64,000 bases of DNA from IOR16 sp963521065 (lineage in GTDB: Bacteria > Bacillota > Clostridia > Peptostreptococcales > Anaerovoracaceae), in the NCBI GenBank assembly GCA_963521065.1, contig CAUQTI010000016.1, positions 1 to 64,000 of the forward strand, written 5' to 3'. Positions 43,344-55,300 of this stretch are shown here, one piece after another. Numbering within the stretch: position 1 is the stretch's first letter; every line of letters starts with the position of its first letter. The translations under genes and the position numbers were made by a program. The notes beneath the pieces were generated by a model. It did not search any database. It was not told the DNA's origin and worked only from the letters and a program-made list of their open reading frames with translations.

Positions 43344-44771
43344 TTATAGCTCTTTATCTACAACGTGAATCCGCATCATATTTGTGTTTCCGCTCTGAAG
43401 CATCGGAATCCCTGCGGTGAGAACAACGGTATCGCCTTCCTGCACATATCCTTTTTCCTGTGCCATTTTAATTGCAAGTTCAAACATCACCTTCTCACTT
43501 TCCACCGGTTCCAGAATCAAAGGCTCTGTTCCCCAACAAAGTGCGAGGCTTCTTGCAACTTTCTCAGTTCCGGCAAAAGCTAAAATAGGGGTTTCGGGCC
43601 GGAATTTTGCCACAACAAACGCAGTGTAGCCAGATGTCGTCGGTGTCAAAATAGCACTTGCTCCAAGTCCATGAGCACTCGTACAGGTGGCATGTCCGAT
43701 TGCATTGGTAATACTGTAGTCACGCATCAATCTGCGCTCATGCAAAATTTCTTCATAGTTTAACGCCGTCTCCGCCTCTTTTGCAATCCGAACCATCGTC
43801 TCCACGGATTCTACCGGATATTTCCCGGAAGCCGTTTCTCCTGACAGCATAATTGCATCCGTACCGTCTAAGATCGCGTTTGCAACGTCAGTCACCTCAG
43901 CTCTTGTCGGACGCGGGTTTCTAACCATAGAGTCTAGCATCTGTGTTGCCGTGACAACAATGCTTCCTTCAAAATTGCAAAGACGAATAATTTTCTTTTG
44001 AATAAGCGGTACCTGCTCTTCTGGAATTTCTACGCCTAAATCGCCTCTGGCTACCATGATACCATCCGCATACTTTACGATTTCATGGATGTTTTCCACG
44101 CCTTCTTTATTCTCTATTTTAGCGATAATCTTAATATCTTCTGCATGATTTTCTGATAAAATCTCTTGAATGGACTGTATATCTGATGCCTTACGGATAA
44201 AGGAAGCCGCAATGTAATCAATTCCATTTTCAATTCCAAATCGAATGTCATCTCGGTCTTTTTCCGTAATCGGCGGCAGATTGATTCTCACTCCAGGTAT
44301 ATTAATCCCTTTGTTGTTTTTCACAATACCCGCATTACGCACAATACAATGAATCTCTTCTTGCTTTACTTCATCGACTTCCAGCGCAATCAACCCATCA
44401 TCAATCAAGATTGTATTTCCCTTTTTTACATCCTCTGGCAGGGATTTATAAGTAACGCTGCAAATTTCGTGGTTTCCTTCAACTTCTCGCGTCGTCAGTG
44501 TGAATTTCTGCCCTTCTTTTAATAGCACCTCCGGTACAGAAAATCTTCCGGTACGAATCTCCGGCCCCTTTGTATCCAGTAAAATAGCGACTGGCAGCCC
44601 TAGCTCTTTTCTTACTTCTTTAATACAGTCTATTTTCTTCTTATGATCCTCATGATCTCCATGTGAAAAGTTCAATCTCGCCACATTCATGCCCGCAAGC
44701 ATCAGGCGGCGCAGCATTTCTTTCTCATCACTTGCAGGACCAATCGTGCAGATAATCTTGGTTTTTCTCAT
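43344..44771 (-). CDS. pyk: Pyruvate kinase
   Basis: A 475-residue pyruvate kinase; the ATG at 44771 follows GGGGAG. N-terminal MRKTKIICTIGPAS, the active-site segments NFSHG, DTKGPEIRTG, MVARGDLGVE and VTATQMLDSM are intact. It ends after the canonical C-domain, without the extra PEP-utiliser-like domain found in Bacillus pyruvate kinase. It catalyses PEP + ADP to pyruvate + ATP. It appears monocistronic. Confidence 0.97.
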   Translation of the reverse strand: MRKTKIICTIGPASDEKEMLRRLMLAGMNVARLNFSHGDHEDHKKKIDCIKEVRKELGLPVAILLDTKGPEIRTGRFSVPEVLLKEGQKFTLTTREVEGNHEICSVTYKSLPEDVKKGNTILIDDGLIALEVDEVKQEEIHCIVRNAGIVKNNKGINIPGVRINLPPITEKDRDDIRFGIENGIDYIAASFIRKASDIQSIQEILSENHAEDIKIIAKIENKEGVENIHEIVKYADGIMVARGDLGVEIPEEQVPLIQKKIIRLCNFEGSIVVTATQMLDSMVRNPRPTRAEVTDVANAILDGTDAIMLSGETASGKYPVESVETMVRIAKEAETALNYEEILHERRLMRDYSITNAIGHATCTSAHGLGASAILTPTTSGYTAFVVAKFRPETPILAFAGTEKVARSLALCWGTEPLILEPVESEKVMFELAIKMAQEKGYVQEGDTVVLTAGIPMLQSGNTNMMRIHVVDKEL

Positions 44772-44943
44772 AATCCAATCTCCCCTCTTCTTTTTTCCAT
44801 CATAACCATACTTTGTTATGCCTTTATGAAAACTGTGTAAAAAACAACTCATATATTCTAATTTCTTTTATTTTAACACAAATTCCTTTTAAAGGAAATA
44901 TTCCCAGAAGCCGTAGGCATTCTATTTTGCCTATTTTCTTCTT

Positions 44944-46806
44944 TTAGTCCAGCTCCAAAGCCCCTGTATAAAGCTGATAGTATCTCCCCTTCAACGCGAC
45001 CAAATCCTCATGCGTTCCTCGTTCTACAATCTCTCCCTGCTCCATTACCATAATCGCATTGGAGTTATAGACTGTAGAAAGGCGATGTGCAATGATAAAG
45101 GTGGTGCGGTTCTTCATCAGACGGTCAAGCCCTTCTTCAATCTGACGCTCGGTCCGTGTATCCACGGAGCTTGTCGCTTCATCTAAAATTAATATCGGTG
45201 CGTCTGCAATGGCTGCTCGCGCAATATTCAAAAGCTGACGTTGTCCCTGACTGAGGTTTGCACCGTCGCCTTCAATCTGCGTATCATAGCCTTGCGGCAG
45301 TCGGGTGATGAAAGAATGAGCACTTGCCAGCTCTGCCGCCTTGCGCACGTCTTCGTCTGTCGCTTCCGGCCTTCCGTAACGTATGTTCTCCCTTACAGTT
45401 CCGGTGAACAAATGTGTATCCTGCAAAACCACCGACATCGCTTTTCTCAATTCATGCTTTGGAATAGATCTGAGTGAAATGCCGTCAATTGTGATTTCGC
45501 CGCTGTCAATGTCATAAAAGCGAGTCAGTAAGTTAATAATTGTCGTCTTTCCGGCACCCGTTGAACCTACAAAAGCAATTTTCTGCCCTGGCTTTGCATA
45601 AAGTGATATCTTCTTTAAAATGGTCTTTTCTTTCTCATAGCCAAAGGTCACCTCTGAAAAACGCACATCGCCCTTGACAGGCACCCGTTCCGTTCCATTC
45701 TCCCAAGTGTATTCTTTTTCTTTGCTGCACATCAAATGGTATTGCTCTTCCTCTTGCTTTTCTTCGGGTTTTTCTGCCATCACCTGAAAGATACGTTCTG
45801 CACCTGCAATGGCTGTCACGACTGCATTATATTGGTTGGAAGCTTCATTAATCGGACGCCCGAAGGCCTGTACAAGCTGGAGAAAAACCACGAGGCTTCC
45901 CACTGTCATCTGCCCAAATACACTAAGAAGACCACCGACCGCTGCTACCATTGCATAGTTTGCACTATTAATGTTCCTCGAAAGAGGCATCATCATACCT
46001 GCATATCCTTGTGCTATGGTCGCCGTCTGCTGCAGCTTCTTATTTCTCCGCTGAAATTCTTCAATTGCGACGTCTTCATAGCAGAAAGTCTTTACGACCT
46101 TTTGTCCGCTCAGAATTTCTTCGATGTAACCATTTACTTCTCCCAAGCTTTCCTGCTGTTCTTTAAAATACTTGCTGCTTGCTTTCATAACCTTTCCTGT
46201 TGCAAAAATCAAAACCGGAGCAACCAGAACTGTAATCACGGTAAGAATCCAGCTTTTATACAGCATCAGCCCAATGATTCCTACCAGCGTAATCGCGCTG
46301 GAAAAAAGCGTCGTCAAACTGTTTTGCATTGCATCATTGAGTGTATCAACATCATTCGTAAAGCGGCTCATCAGCTCTCCGTTGCTGTGTTTATCAAAAT
46401 AAGGGACCGGCAAATCCTGCAGATGGTGGAATAGGTCTTCTCGGATCTCTTTAATCGTTTTTTGAGAAATTTCGACCATAATGCGGTTTTGTGCATAGGC
46501 TGCTATAATGGAAACCAAATAAATACAAGCGAGCACAACAACACCGTGTGCAAGACCAAGCAAACGCTCCTGTATGGCAAGGCCTTCCACAACCGGCTGC
46601 AGAAACTGGTCAATAATCGGCTGAAGGTAATTGGTCGCTGCAAGCGAGGCTCCAATATTCAGGAGTACCATAAAAAATGCACCGAATAAGAGAAATTTCC
46701 TCTTCTTTACATAATTCCACAACGCAGCAATGGTTCCCTTTGTATCCTGCGGTTTCTGTTTTATCACTGCACGGTTTGGTCCGTGTTTTCTTTTTCCTTG
46801 CGCCAT
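44944..46806 (-). CDS. ABC exporter half-transporter with canonical ATPase site
   Basis: A 620-residue type IV (exporter) ABC protein with six membrane helices (about 35-330) and an ATPase domain with GSTGAGKTT, signature LSQGQRQ and Walker B LILDEATSSVD with the catalytic Glu, plus H-loop IIAHRLSTV. It overlaps the end of the upstream half-transporter (TAATG), so the two form a heterodimer. In such exporters (BmrCD, LmrCD, TM287/288 type) this is the subunit with the consensus catalytic Glu. Substrate is probably drugs, lipids or peptides. Confidence 0.92.
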   Translation of the reverse strand: MAQGKRKHGPNRAVIKQKPQDTKGTIAALWNYVKKRKFLLFGAFFMVLLNIGASLAATNYLQPIIDQFLQPVVEGLAIQERLLGLAHGVVVLACIYLVSIIAAYAQNRIMVEISQKTIKEIREDLFHHLQDLPVPYFDKHSNGELMSRFTNDVDTLNDAMQNSLTTLFSSAITLVGIIGLMLYKSWILTVITVLVAPVLIFATGKVMKASSKYFKEQQESLGEVNGYIEEILSGQKVVKTFCYEDVAIEEFQRRNKKLQQTATIAQGYAGMMMPLSRNINSANYAMVAAVGGLLSVFGQMTVGSLVVFLQLVQAFGRPINEASNQYNAVVTAIAGAERIFQVMAEKPEEKQEEEQYHLMCSKEKEYTWENGTERVPVKGDVRFSEVTFGYEKEKTILKKISLYAKPGQKIAFVGSTGAGKTTIINLLTRFYDIDSGEITIDGISLRSIPKHELRKAMSVVLQDTHLFTGTVRENIRYGRPEATDEDVRKAAELASAHSFITRLPQGYDTQIEGDGANLSQGQRQLLNIARAAIADAPILILDEATSSVDTRTERQIEEGLDRLMKNRTTFIIAHRLSTVYNSNAIMVMEQGEIVERGTHEDLVALKGRYYQLYTGALELD

Positions 46807-48563
46807 TATGCACTCACCTCCTTGCCAGCCTGGGATTCATAGATTTCACGATAGGTCTGGCAGCGTTCGAGCAATTCCTCATGCCTTCCTATATCCACCG
46901 TTTTTCCTTCTTCCAAAACGATAATCTTATCTGCATCCTTGACAGAAGAGATTCTCTGGGCAATCAGAAAGGTTGTGGTTCCTTTCAATGATTGGCTGAA
47001 TGCCTGACGAATCTTTGCCTCTGTCGCCGTATCCACCGCACTGGTGCTGTCATCTAAAATAAGGATCGCGGGCTTTTTCAGCATCGCCCGCGCAATACAT
47101 AGACGCTGCTTCTGTCCTCCTGATACATTGACTCCGCCCTGTTCAATCCAGGTATCATAACCCTTTGGAAAACTCATAATAAAATCATGGGCCTGCGCAT
47201 TTTTTGCAGCTGCAACTACTTCTTCCTCCGTAGCGTCTGCATCTCCCCATTTTAAATTATCCCGGATTGTCCCGGAAAACAATGTATTTTTTTGAAGCAC
47301 CATCCCAATCTGATTTCTCAAGTGGTGCAGGGTATATTCTTTGACCTCTTTCCCATCAATGAGAACCTTCCCCGCAGTCACATCATACAAGCGAGGTATC
47401 AACTGTACAAGGGAGCTTTTCCCTGCTCCTGTGCTCCCAATAAGAGCGATAATCTCTCCTGCTTTTGCAGAAAAATTAATATCGGAAAGAATTTGATTTT
47501 CTGCACTGCCCGAATCATAAGAAAAAGAAACGTGTTCAAAATCAACATTTCCTTTTATCGTTTCTCCAACAGAGGCAGCGCTTGCGTCAAGCTCCGTTTT
47601 CTGACCATCATCTGTCAAATCGATTTCTGTATTAAATACTTCACAAATTCGCTGATAGGAAGCACTTGCTCTCGTAAATAAAATGAACATCATGGAAATC
47701 ATGATTAAGGACATGAGAATAAGCATAATATAATTGATAAAAGCAGACATTGCTGCGACATCCATTGTGCCTCCGATGATGCTCTTTCCGCCGATCCATA
47801 CAATGGATACAATGGATGCATTCATTAAAAGCATCATCATCGGCATAGCCACGATTACCAAATTCATAGCTCGAAGAGACGCTTCCGTCAAATCTGCATT
47901 CGCACCGCTAAATTTTTTCTTTTCATAGTCTTCCCGAACAAAGGATTTTACGACTCTTACATTGGTCACATTCTCTTGAATGTTTTGATTTAATACGTCA
48001 ATTCGGCTCTGCATTAATTTAAATTTCGGCATAGCTTGGCTCCCTATGAGTGCAACAAAAAGAAAAAGAAGAGGCACAATCACTGCCAAAACCATAGAAA
48101 GCGAAACACTCAGCCGTATCGCCATAATGATGGAGAAAACCAGCATGAGCGGAGCTCGTATCAAAATCCGCATCCCTGTCACCACGGTATTTTGCAGCAG
48201 GGTGACATCATTGGTCAACCGAGTGCTGAGAGATGCTGTGGAAAAACTATCAATATTTCGAAAAGAAAAACTCTGTACTTTTTGAAACAGGCGACTGCGC
48301 AGCTCTGCTGCAAACCCGGCACCGGAGGTGGCCGAGTATTTTGAGTTTCCAATACCTGCTCCAATCGAAAGGAAGGACAGGAGAATCATGGCTCCTCCAA
48401 TACCGAGAATGTATCGAATATCTCCCTCCCCAATTCCTTTTCCTACGATTTGTGCCATGAGCAAAGGCTGCATAATTTCTGCTGCCACGTCAATGAGCAT
48501 AAAAAATACAGCATAAAAAACATATTTTTTATATGGCTTTATACAATTCATTATTTGATTCAA
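46806..48563 (-). CDS. ABC exporter half-transporter with non-canonical (degenerate) ATPase site
   Basis: A 585-residue half-exporter with six membrane helices (about 15-310) and an ATPase domain with GSTGAGKSS, signature VSGGQKQR and Walker B LILDDSTSAVD. Asp replaces the catalytic Glu, the hallmark of the degenerate-site partner in heterodimeric exporters. It starts 3 bp after the MarR gene and overlaps the next half-transporter. Confidence 0.92.
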   Translation of the reverse strand: MNQIMNCIKPYKKYVFYAVFFMLIDVAAEIMQPLLMAQIVGKGIGEGDIRYILGIGGAMILLSFLSIGAGIGNSKYSATSGAGFAAELRSRLFQKVQSFSFRNIDSFSTASLSTRLTNDVTLLQNTVVTGMRILIRAPLMLVFSIIMAIRLSVSLSMVLAVIVPLLFLFVALIGSQAMPKFKLMQSRIDVLNQNIQENVTNVRVVKSFVREDYEKKKFSGANADLTEASLRAMNLVIVAMPMMMLLMNASIVSIVWIGGKSIIGGTMDVAAMSAFINYIMLILMSLIMISMMFILFTRASASYQRICEVFNTEIDLTDDGQKTELDASAASVGETIKGNVDFEHVSFSYDSGSAENQILSDINFSAKAGEIIALIGSTGAGKSSLVQLIPRLYDVTAGKVLIDGKEVKEYTLHHLRNQIGMVLQKNTLFSGTIRDNLKWGDADATEEEVVAAAKNAQAHDFIMSFPKGYDTWIEQGGVNVSGGQKQRLCIARAMLKKPAILILDDSTSAVDTATEAKIRQAFSQSLKGTTTFLIAQRISSVKDADKIIVLEEGKTVDIGRHEELLERCQTYREIYESQAGKEVSA

Positions 48564-48566
48564 ATT

Positions 48567-49049
48567 CTACTCCTCCTTATGGCTTGAGATAACCTCGCAC
48601 ACTTCGTCATACGGCTTTTTCGGCAGCCGTTCCTCCAAGCTCCTGCATATTTTTTCTAACAGATAATTATACTGTTCTAATTCTTCCTCGGAAAAGTCTT
48701 TCAGCATTTCTTTCGTGAAGGATTCAATCATTTCCATGCTTTTTTCCGTGGCAATTCTTCCCTTCTCTGTCAGTTGGATTCGGCTTGAACGGGAATCCGA
48801 CTCGCAGATCTCTTTTTTTACAAATCCCGCGCTCTCCAGACGACGAATAGAAACACCAATCGAAGCAGGACTACAATGCATTTTTTCTGCAAGTTTTCTC
48901 TGACTGCAGCTTCCCATCTTCCGGATTGCGGTTAAAATCATGGGCTGTTTCGGGTGAAGCCCTTCTTCTTTCATCATTTTATACCCCCACTTTACCCGAA
49001 GATTGTGTATCTTCAAATCAAGCTCCAGCGCTTGTCTCCAAAGTTCCAT
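48567..49049 (-). CDS. MarR-family transcriptional regulator
   Basis: A 160-residue MarR protein. The winged helix-turn-helix (about 45-110) includes SCSQRKLAEKMHCSPASIGV and RRLESAGFVKK, with the wing ESDSRSSRIQLTEKG. It is the first gene of a three-gene operon with the two ABC half-exporters. Its promoter is overlapped by a large inverted repeat, the expected operator, so it probably represses the exporter until a ligand binds. Confidence 0.93.
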   Translation of the reverse strand: MELWRQALELDLKIHNLRVKWGYKMMKEEGLHPKQPMILTAIRKMGSCSQRKLAEKMHCSPASIGVSIRRLESAGFVKKEICESDSRSSRIQLTEKGRIATEKSMEMIESFTKEMLKDFSEEELEQYNYLLEKICRSLEERLPKKPYDEVCEVISSHKEE

Positions 49050-49126
49050 TTTTCCTCCTTTTCTCTCTGTCTCTCACTTCCACCTTCTCGTTCAGAAACA
49101 TCTTTTTCTAAATTTATTGTCATACA

Positions 49127-49191
49127 AAAATAGTAAACCAGTTTATCATAAACCGATTTACTATTTTAACGTTGATTTCATTCTTTGTCAA
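49127..49191 (-). promoter_or_regulatory. marR-abc promoter overlapped by nested palindromes
   Basis: On the minus strand: TTGACA (49186-49191), a 17-bp spacer, TAAAAT (49163-49168). Starting at the -10 is an inverted repeat with 11-bp arms AAAATAGTAAA/TTTACTATTTT (49127-49137 and 49157-49167), inside which lies a second dyad GTTTAT-C-ATAAAC (49141-49153). Confidence 0.88.
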
Positions 49192-49253
49192 TATAGCTTG
49201 TCACAATTTCACAAAAATAACACAAGCCGGTGTGAGAAGTGAAAGACAAATCT

Positions 49254-49279
49254 ATTTATTACAAAAGTTTATTACAAAA
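49254..49279. repeat. Tandem 13-bp direct repeat
   Basis: TTTATTACAAAAG occurs twice back to back between the marR promoter and the surface-protein terminator. No function is evident. Confidence 0.8.
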
Positions 49280-49285
49280 GCACAA

Positions 49286-49325
49286 TTTTAAAAACCGCAG
49301 AATGCGTATTCACACATCCTGCGGT
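49286..49325 (-). terminator. Intrinsic terminator of the giant surface-protein gene
   Basis: ACCGCAG/CTGCGGT form a 7-bp GC-rich stem with additional pairing inside, followed on the minus strand by TTTTTAAAATT, 65 bp past the stop. Confidence 0.88.
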
Positions 49326-49389
49326 AAGTCCAAAAAGCTACAATCTCTTATTTTGAAAGATCGTATTTCTTTGTTAGAAAAAACTGTGG

Positions 49390-52300
49390 TTAGTTGGCAA
49401 TAAATCTCTGCATCATTGCCGCAATTTCTGCACGCGTCGCATGTGCTGACGGTGCTAAAGTATTGTCTCCTTTTCCGGAAATGATGTGATTTTCCACTGC
49501 CCAACGCATCGCATCGACAGACCAAGCAGATAAGGCATCTGCATCAGAAAAGCTGCTCAAATCGCTCTCCGTTTTCGGTGCTCCCGCGTAACGATAGAGC
49601 ATAGATACCAGCTGTTCTCTGCTGATTTCACTGTTAGGGTTGCTTCCGTCAGAAATCCCTTGAGAAACCGCCCACTCAGAGGCTTTAGAATACCAAGTCG
49701 CACCTCCGGAAATCTCTTGCCCTTCAAAACGTGCAAGCGCTGTAAAGATCATAGCTCTGCTCGCAGCCGCATTCGGTTCAAACTTTTCATTTCCTGTTCC
49801 GGCAAACAGTTCGCGCGCTGCTACAAAATTAACAGCATCTGCATGCCAGTCTGAGGAAGAAACATCTGTAAACTTCTTGCTGTTATCTATCAGCTCAATT
49901 TCTGCACTTGCGTCGACCGCGAAAGAAATTCCTTCGCTGGAAGGGATGCTCGTTTTTATAATTTCACGGCTTCCATCTGCGTTGATAAGAATTGCAACCA
50001 ACCCGGAATCCGGATTTTTAGCGGTTGGGATTGTCACTTGGACTTTCTTTTCCTGTCCCGTAGCTGCGGAAAGCTGAATTTTAGCCGTCACCGTTCCGCC
50101 CGAAGAAATTTCAGTGTCAATCTGCGTGCCATCCAAACGCGTTTCCGTATTGGAAATTGCACCATTTGGCTTTGTTGTCGTTTTTGTAATTGTACCATTT
50201 TTCTCGGTAACAATTTTTTCTGTAGTACCGTCTGCATATTCCTTTTTCTCGGTGATAGCACCCGTTTTTTCATCTGTGGATTTTGTCGTTTTCGTCTCCT
50301 CTGCAGGATTTGGTTTCGGGGTTGAAGAACCGCCCTTTCCACCGCCACCGCTGCCTCCGGTTACTTGAACAGCTACATTATTCGCAACTGCATAACGATA
50401 GATTTCACTATTTTGAGAGTCGGTTATGATATACAATTCACTGTCACAGCCTAAAAATAAATTTGTACCAATCTTCTTTACTGTGGAAGGAATCAAAACC
50501 TTTTTCAAATGCATGCTGGAACTGAACACCTTATCCCCCAGTGTCGTAACGCTGGACGGAAGCTCGATGCTGCTCAAATTCAATCCTGAAAGAGCAAATG
50601 TTCCAATCGAAGTGACAGAGGCAGGAATTGTCAGCTCTGTTAAGCTTACACACTCTGCAAGTGCTCCGTATCCGATTGTTTCAAGGCCCTTTGGAAGATT
50701 AATCTTCTTCAAATTCTCACAAAGATGAAATGCATTTGCGTCTAGATTTTTTACGCTCTCTGGGATTGATACGCTTTCCAGCTTCAAGCAGAAGAAGAAA
50801 GCAGAATCTCCAATGGTAACCGTACCTTCCTGCACCTCTGCAGAAGTTCTGCCTCTAGGGCAAAATAGAAGCGTTTTTCCATCTTTGCTATAAAGTAAAT
50901 TATCGCTTGACGAAAATACAGCATTTCCTTCCGCTACCGTAATAGTTTCCAGATGATCACAGCCAAGTACACTCGCACCCTGCTCAAAAACATCACCGGC
51001 ATATTTACTGCCTAATTTCGTCAAAGTAGACGGTAAATGAATGGACTTTAAGTCTGTACAGCTCATAAATGCTTCTTTTTCAATCGTTGTCACACCTTCT
51101 GGTATTACAACCTTCTGCAAGCTGACACAAGCCGTAAACGCACCCTCTTTTATCGTTCTTAGTGAATTTGGTAAGGAGAGTGTTTCCATTCCTTCACACT
51201 CATAAAAGGCATCTTCTCCAATGACTTCCACACCCTCAGGGAGCGTCACATTCAAAAGTCTCCAGCAGGTCATAAAGGCGTTTTTCGGAATTTCCCGCAA
51301 TGTGGACGGGAAGGTCACGCTTTCAAGCTTTTCACAATTCATGAATGCGCCTTCGCCCATGCTCATCAGGCCTTCCGGCAGAGAAACCTCTGATAGATAT
51401 CCACAATTATTAAATGCTTCTTTCCCAATCTTTTTTAATCCGGTAGAGAACGTGATGCTGCCGAGATTAATACAATTTTCAAAGGCACCATCACCAATGG
51501 ATTGCAGGCTTTCTGGCAAGGTGATTGAGGTAATTCTATGATTCTTGGAAAATGCATAATCTGCAATTCCCGTCACAGCAACTCCGCCAATCTCGCTTGG
51601 AAATACCAAATCCTTATCGATTCCATAGTATCCTGTGATTTCACCATTGCTGTTTATCGTATAATCACTGTCCTCTTCACTCTTTTCTACGGTCACAATG
51701 CAGCTCACAAGCGGCCCGTCTGAGGAAAGAACTTGTATCTCCGCGCTCCCTGCTGAAACAGCCGTAATCTTCCCGTTATTGTCAACCGTCGCAACCTTAC
51801 TGTTCAAGGATTTGAACGTCACATCTTTATGCGTCGCATTTTCAGGGAGAACGGTCACCTCTAGCTTAAATGTCTCAAATCGTTTTAAGCTGACAGCAGT
51901 CTGATTTAATTCTACCTTTGTTACCGGCACAAACGTAGTCAATGAAGCAAATTTCAGCTTGCAGCTGTCCTTATACTCCGACTTCGTCGCGGTCACATAA
52001 TCCGCTGCCGTTGATTTTTCCGGTCCATAAACAGTGAGGTCCTTATAATAAGAAATCCAGTCTTTTTCCAAAACCGTATCACTGCCTTTTACAGCCACCC
52101 AGCTCTGTACACTGTCGAACGCGTACTTTCCAACAGAACGTACACTGGAAGGAAGCGTCACATTGCTTAACGGCGATTCAGAAAAAGCACCGTAAGAAAT
52201 GGTTTCTAATCCTTCTTTGAGCGTAATGCTCTTTAAATTGTTACACCAGAAGAATGCACTGTTTCCGATACTCTTCACACTCGCCGGAATTTCCGCACTG

Positions 52301-55300
52301 GAAATGCTGCTGTTTGTAAATGCATTTTCCGAAATGCTCTTTAGGGTATCCGGAAGTACGATATGGTCTAGTTTACTGCGCATCAACGTGTTTTTCCCAA
52401 CCGTCTCTGTTCCCGCTTTTACTGCTATTGTTCCGCTTTTTGCGGATGGAACAAAGAGTAATGTCTTTCCGTCCGCACTGTAAACCGAGCCTTCCCAGGA
52501 TGTATACACCGGGTTCCCTGCTGCAATATTCACTTCTAACAGGCTGTCAGAGCCGGTTTGTGTCGCATTTTCGACGGCAGAAAAAACAGCTGGAACAGAG
52601 CTTCCCAATTTCGTCAAGGTAGACGGAAGGGTAATCCGCTCAAAGGTCTTGCTGATTCGGAATGCTTCATCTCCCACTTCTTCCACGCCTTCTGGAATAT
52701 TCAGCTCAGTCAGTCGGAAGCAGTTGTAAAATGCTTTTGCACCAATTGTCTTTAAGCTGGAAGGAGTCGCAAAGGTAACCTTACGAAGTCCTGTGCAAAC
52801 ATTAAATGCACGTTCCCCAATGGTAACCACAGAGGATGGAATTGTAATTTCTCCAAGCAGGCTCGCCCCGTCAAAGGCACTCGCACCAATTTCTGTAACC
52901 GTCTCCGGAAGCGTAATTGCCGCTAATTTTGTGCAATAAGCAAACGTAGATTCTCCGATTGTTTTCAACTGGCTTCCGTCAGAGAATACTACCTCTGTCA
53001 CGCCGGAGCCGTGGAATGCGTTTTTCCCAATCTTTATTACACTGGATGGAATCACGATTTTCTTCAATCCAATCTTTGATTCTTCCTCTTCTGCGAAGAC
53101 ACCTTCGCCGATTTCTTTTACCGTATTCGGTATTACGATTTCCGAAGCGGTGCCTTCGTAGCGCACAAGCACTCCGTTTTCAATGACAAAATCGTTTTCT
53201 GAAGCGCCTTCAATACGCAGAAGATGTCCATTTTTTACTGCATAGAGCGCAGCAGAATCGCCGTACTGATCTGTCACGATGGTCAGTTTGTCTCCATAAT
53301 TTTTAAATGCCTGTTCTCCAATTGAAGTCACATTGCTGGAAATAAAAATTTCTTTTAATGCGCTCCCGTCAGGAGCTGCAATAAATGCTTCTTTTCCAAT
53401 CTTTTTCAGGCTGGACGGAAGGCTGATTCGTTCTAAACTGTCCCAACGCCCGAAAGCCTGTGCGCCAATTTCTGTAACCCCTTCTGGAATTACAATTTCT
53501 TTTACTTTTTTTGCCCATGCAAAAGCAGAATCTCCGATGTATTCTAAAGTGGAAGGCAAAGTGATTTTTTCAAGGGTATCCTCATAGCCCCAGAATGCAA
53601 AATTCTCAATTCTTTTTACTCCTTCCGGAACTTTAATTTCCTTTGCAGCGCACTCTGCAAAGCCATACGCATCAATGCGCTGAACGGAAGCCGGTATTTC
53701 AAATTCTTCCCACTTTTCGCACCCAAAGAATGCAGATTCCTCCACAATCAACAACCCTTCAGGCAGCGTACAATCCGTAAGCGCTTCGCAATAGTGAAAC
53801 GCTTGGCTCCCCACTTCTTTTAAGGTAGAGGGCATTTTTACAGATACAAGATCAAAGCACATGAAGAATGCATAATCATTGATTCTCGTTACGCCTTCTC
53901 GAATAACCGCCTCTGTGCGGCCTCTTGGACAAAACATCACTTTTGTTGCTGCCTTATCATAGAGTAAACCGTCATAAGCGGAAAATTTCACATTCCCAGC
54001 TGCCACAGTAATGGTTTTCATTGCAGTATTTGCCGGATTCGTCCCCGGTACTTCAAATACTTCTCCGATGTACTCTTCTCCCATTTTTTCCAAAGAAGCC
54101 GGCAGATGGAGCGTCGTCAGCGGGCAGCCCAAAAACGCATACTTACCGATGGATATGAGTCCTTCGGGAAGTGTAATTTCTGTAAGCTTTGTACAGGAAC
54201 GGAACGCCGCTTCTCCAATGCTCTTTAGCGTAGACGGAAGCGTAATCTCTTGGAGCATTGCGCAGCTTGTAAATACATTTGCGGAAAGTGTTTCAATTCC
54301 TTCCGGAATTTCAACAGATTGGAGCTTTTCACACCCGTTAAAGGCTGCCTCTCCAATGGTTTTGATCCCTTCTCCAAGTGTCAGCGCAGTCAATCCTGTG
54401 CATTGACGGAAGGCTTCTTTTCCGATTGTCTTTACATGGCCTCCAATTACCAGCGTTTTTATTCCGCTTTTTCCGGAAAATGCACCAGCTGCAATTCCGT
54501 GAACTTCTTTTCCGTTCACCGTCTCCGGAATCACCAAATTCGTGATATCAAGGCCGATAAAGCCTGTGATAAAACCGTTTTCATCAATGGTAAAATCGCT
54601 TTCGCCGTCTTCTTTTGCAACGGTGATACTGCAAGCAGCAGTGTGTCCGCTTACCATTGCTGTGATTTCAGCAGTTCCAGGCTGCACAGCAGTCACGAGT
54701 CCATTTTGGTCTACCGAAGCAACTGCAGGATTGCTAGAGCTCCACCCTGTAATCGTAGCCTGACTTTGCTCTGGATCAATTGTCACACTGAGCTTCAATG
54801 TCTCTGTGCGTTTCAAAGTCGCAGCATTTTGGCTGATTGTAATTGTAGTTACATCAGTAAAGCTTCCAAGCTCATAGAATGCCAGCTTACAGGAAGCTCC
54901 TTTCGCTGCTTTTTTATCAATTATGTATTGTTCTGCACTTGATCCATTCGGCGCATATACAGAAATTGTATAATAATAAGGAATGAATTCATCGGCAAAT
55001 TCTGTCGTGCTTCCTTTGATCTGAATCCAGTATTTGCTTCCGTATTCAAAATCAAACGCATTCTTGCCGATCTCCTTTACACTTTCCGGAATGATAACGC
55101 CTGCAACACGGCTTTGTGAAAAGGCATTGTCTTCAATACGCTCTAAGCCTTCTTCTAATTTTACACTGCGCATCTGTGAATTAAAGAATGCAAGCTTGCC
55201 GATACTTTTCACAGATCCCGGCACAGTAATCTCCATTAGCTTTGTCTCATAAAAAGCAGAGTCATTTATTTTAGAAAGTGAATTTGGCAGAATCACCTTT

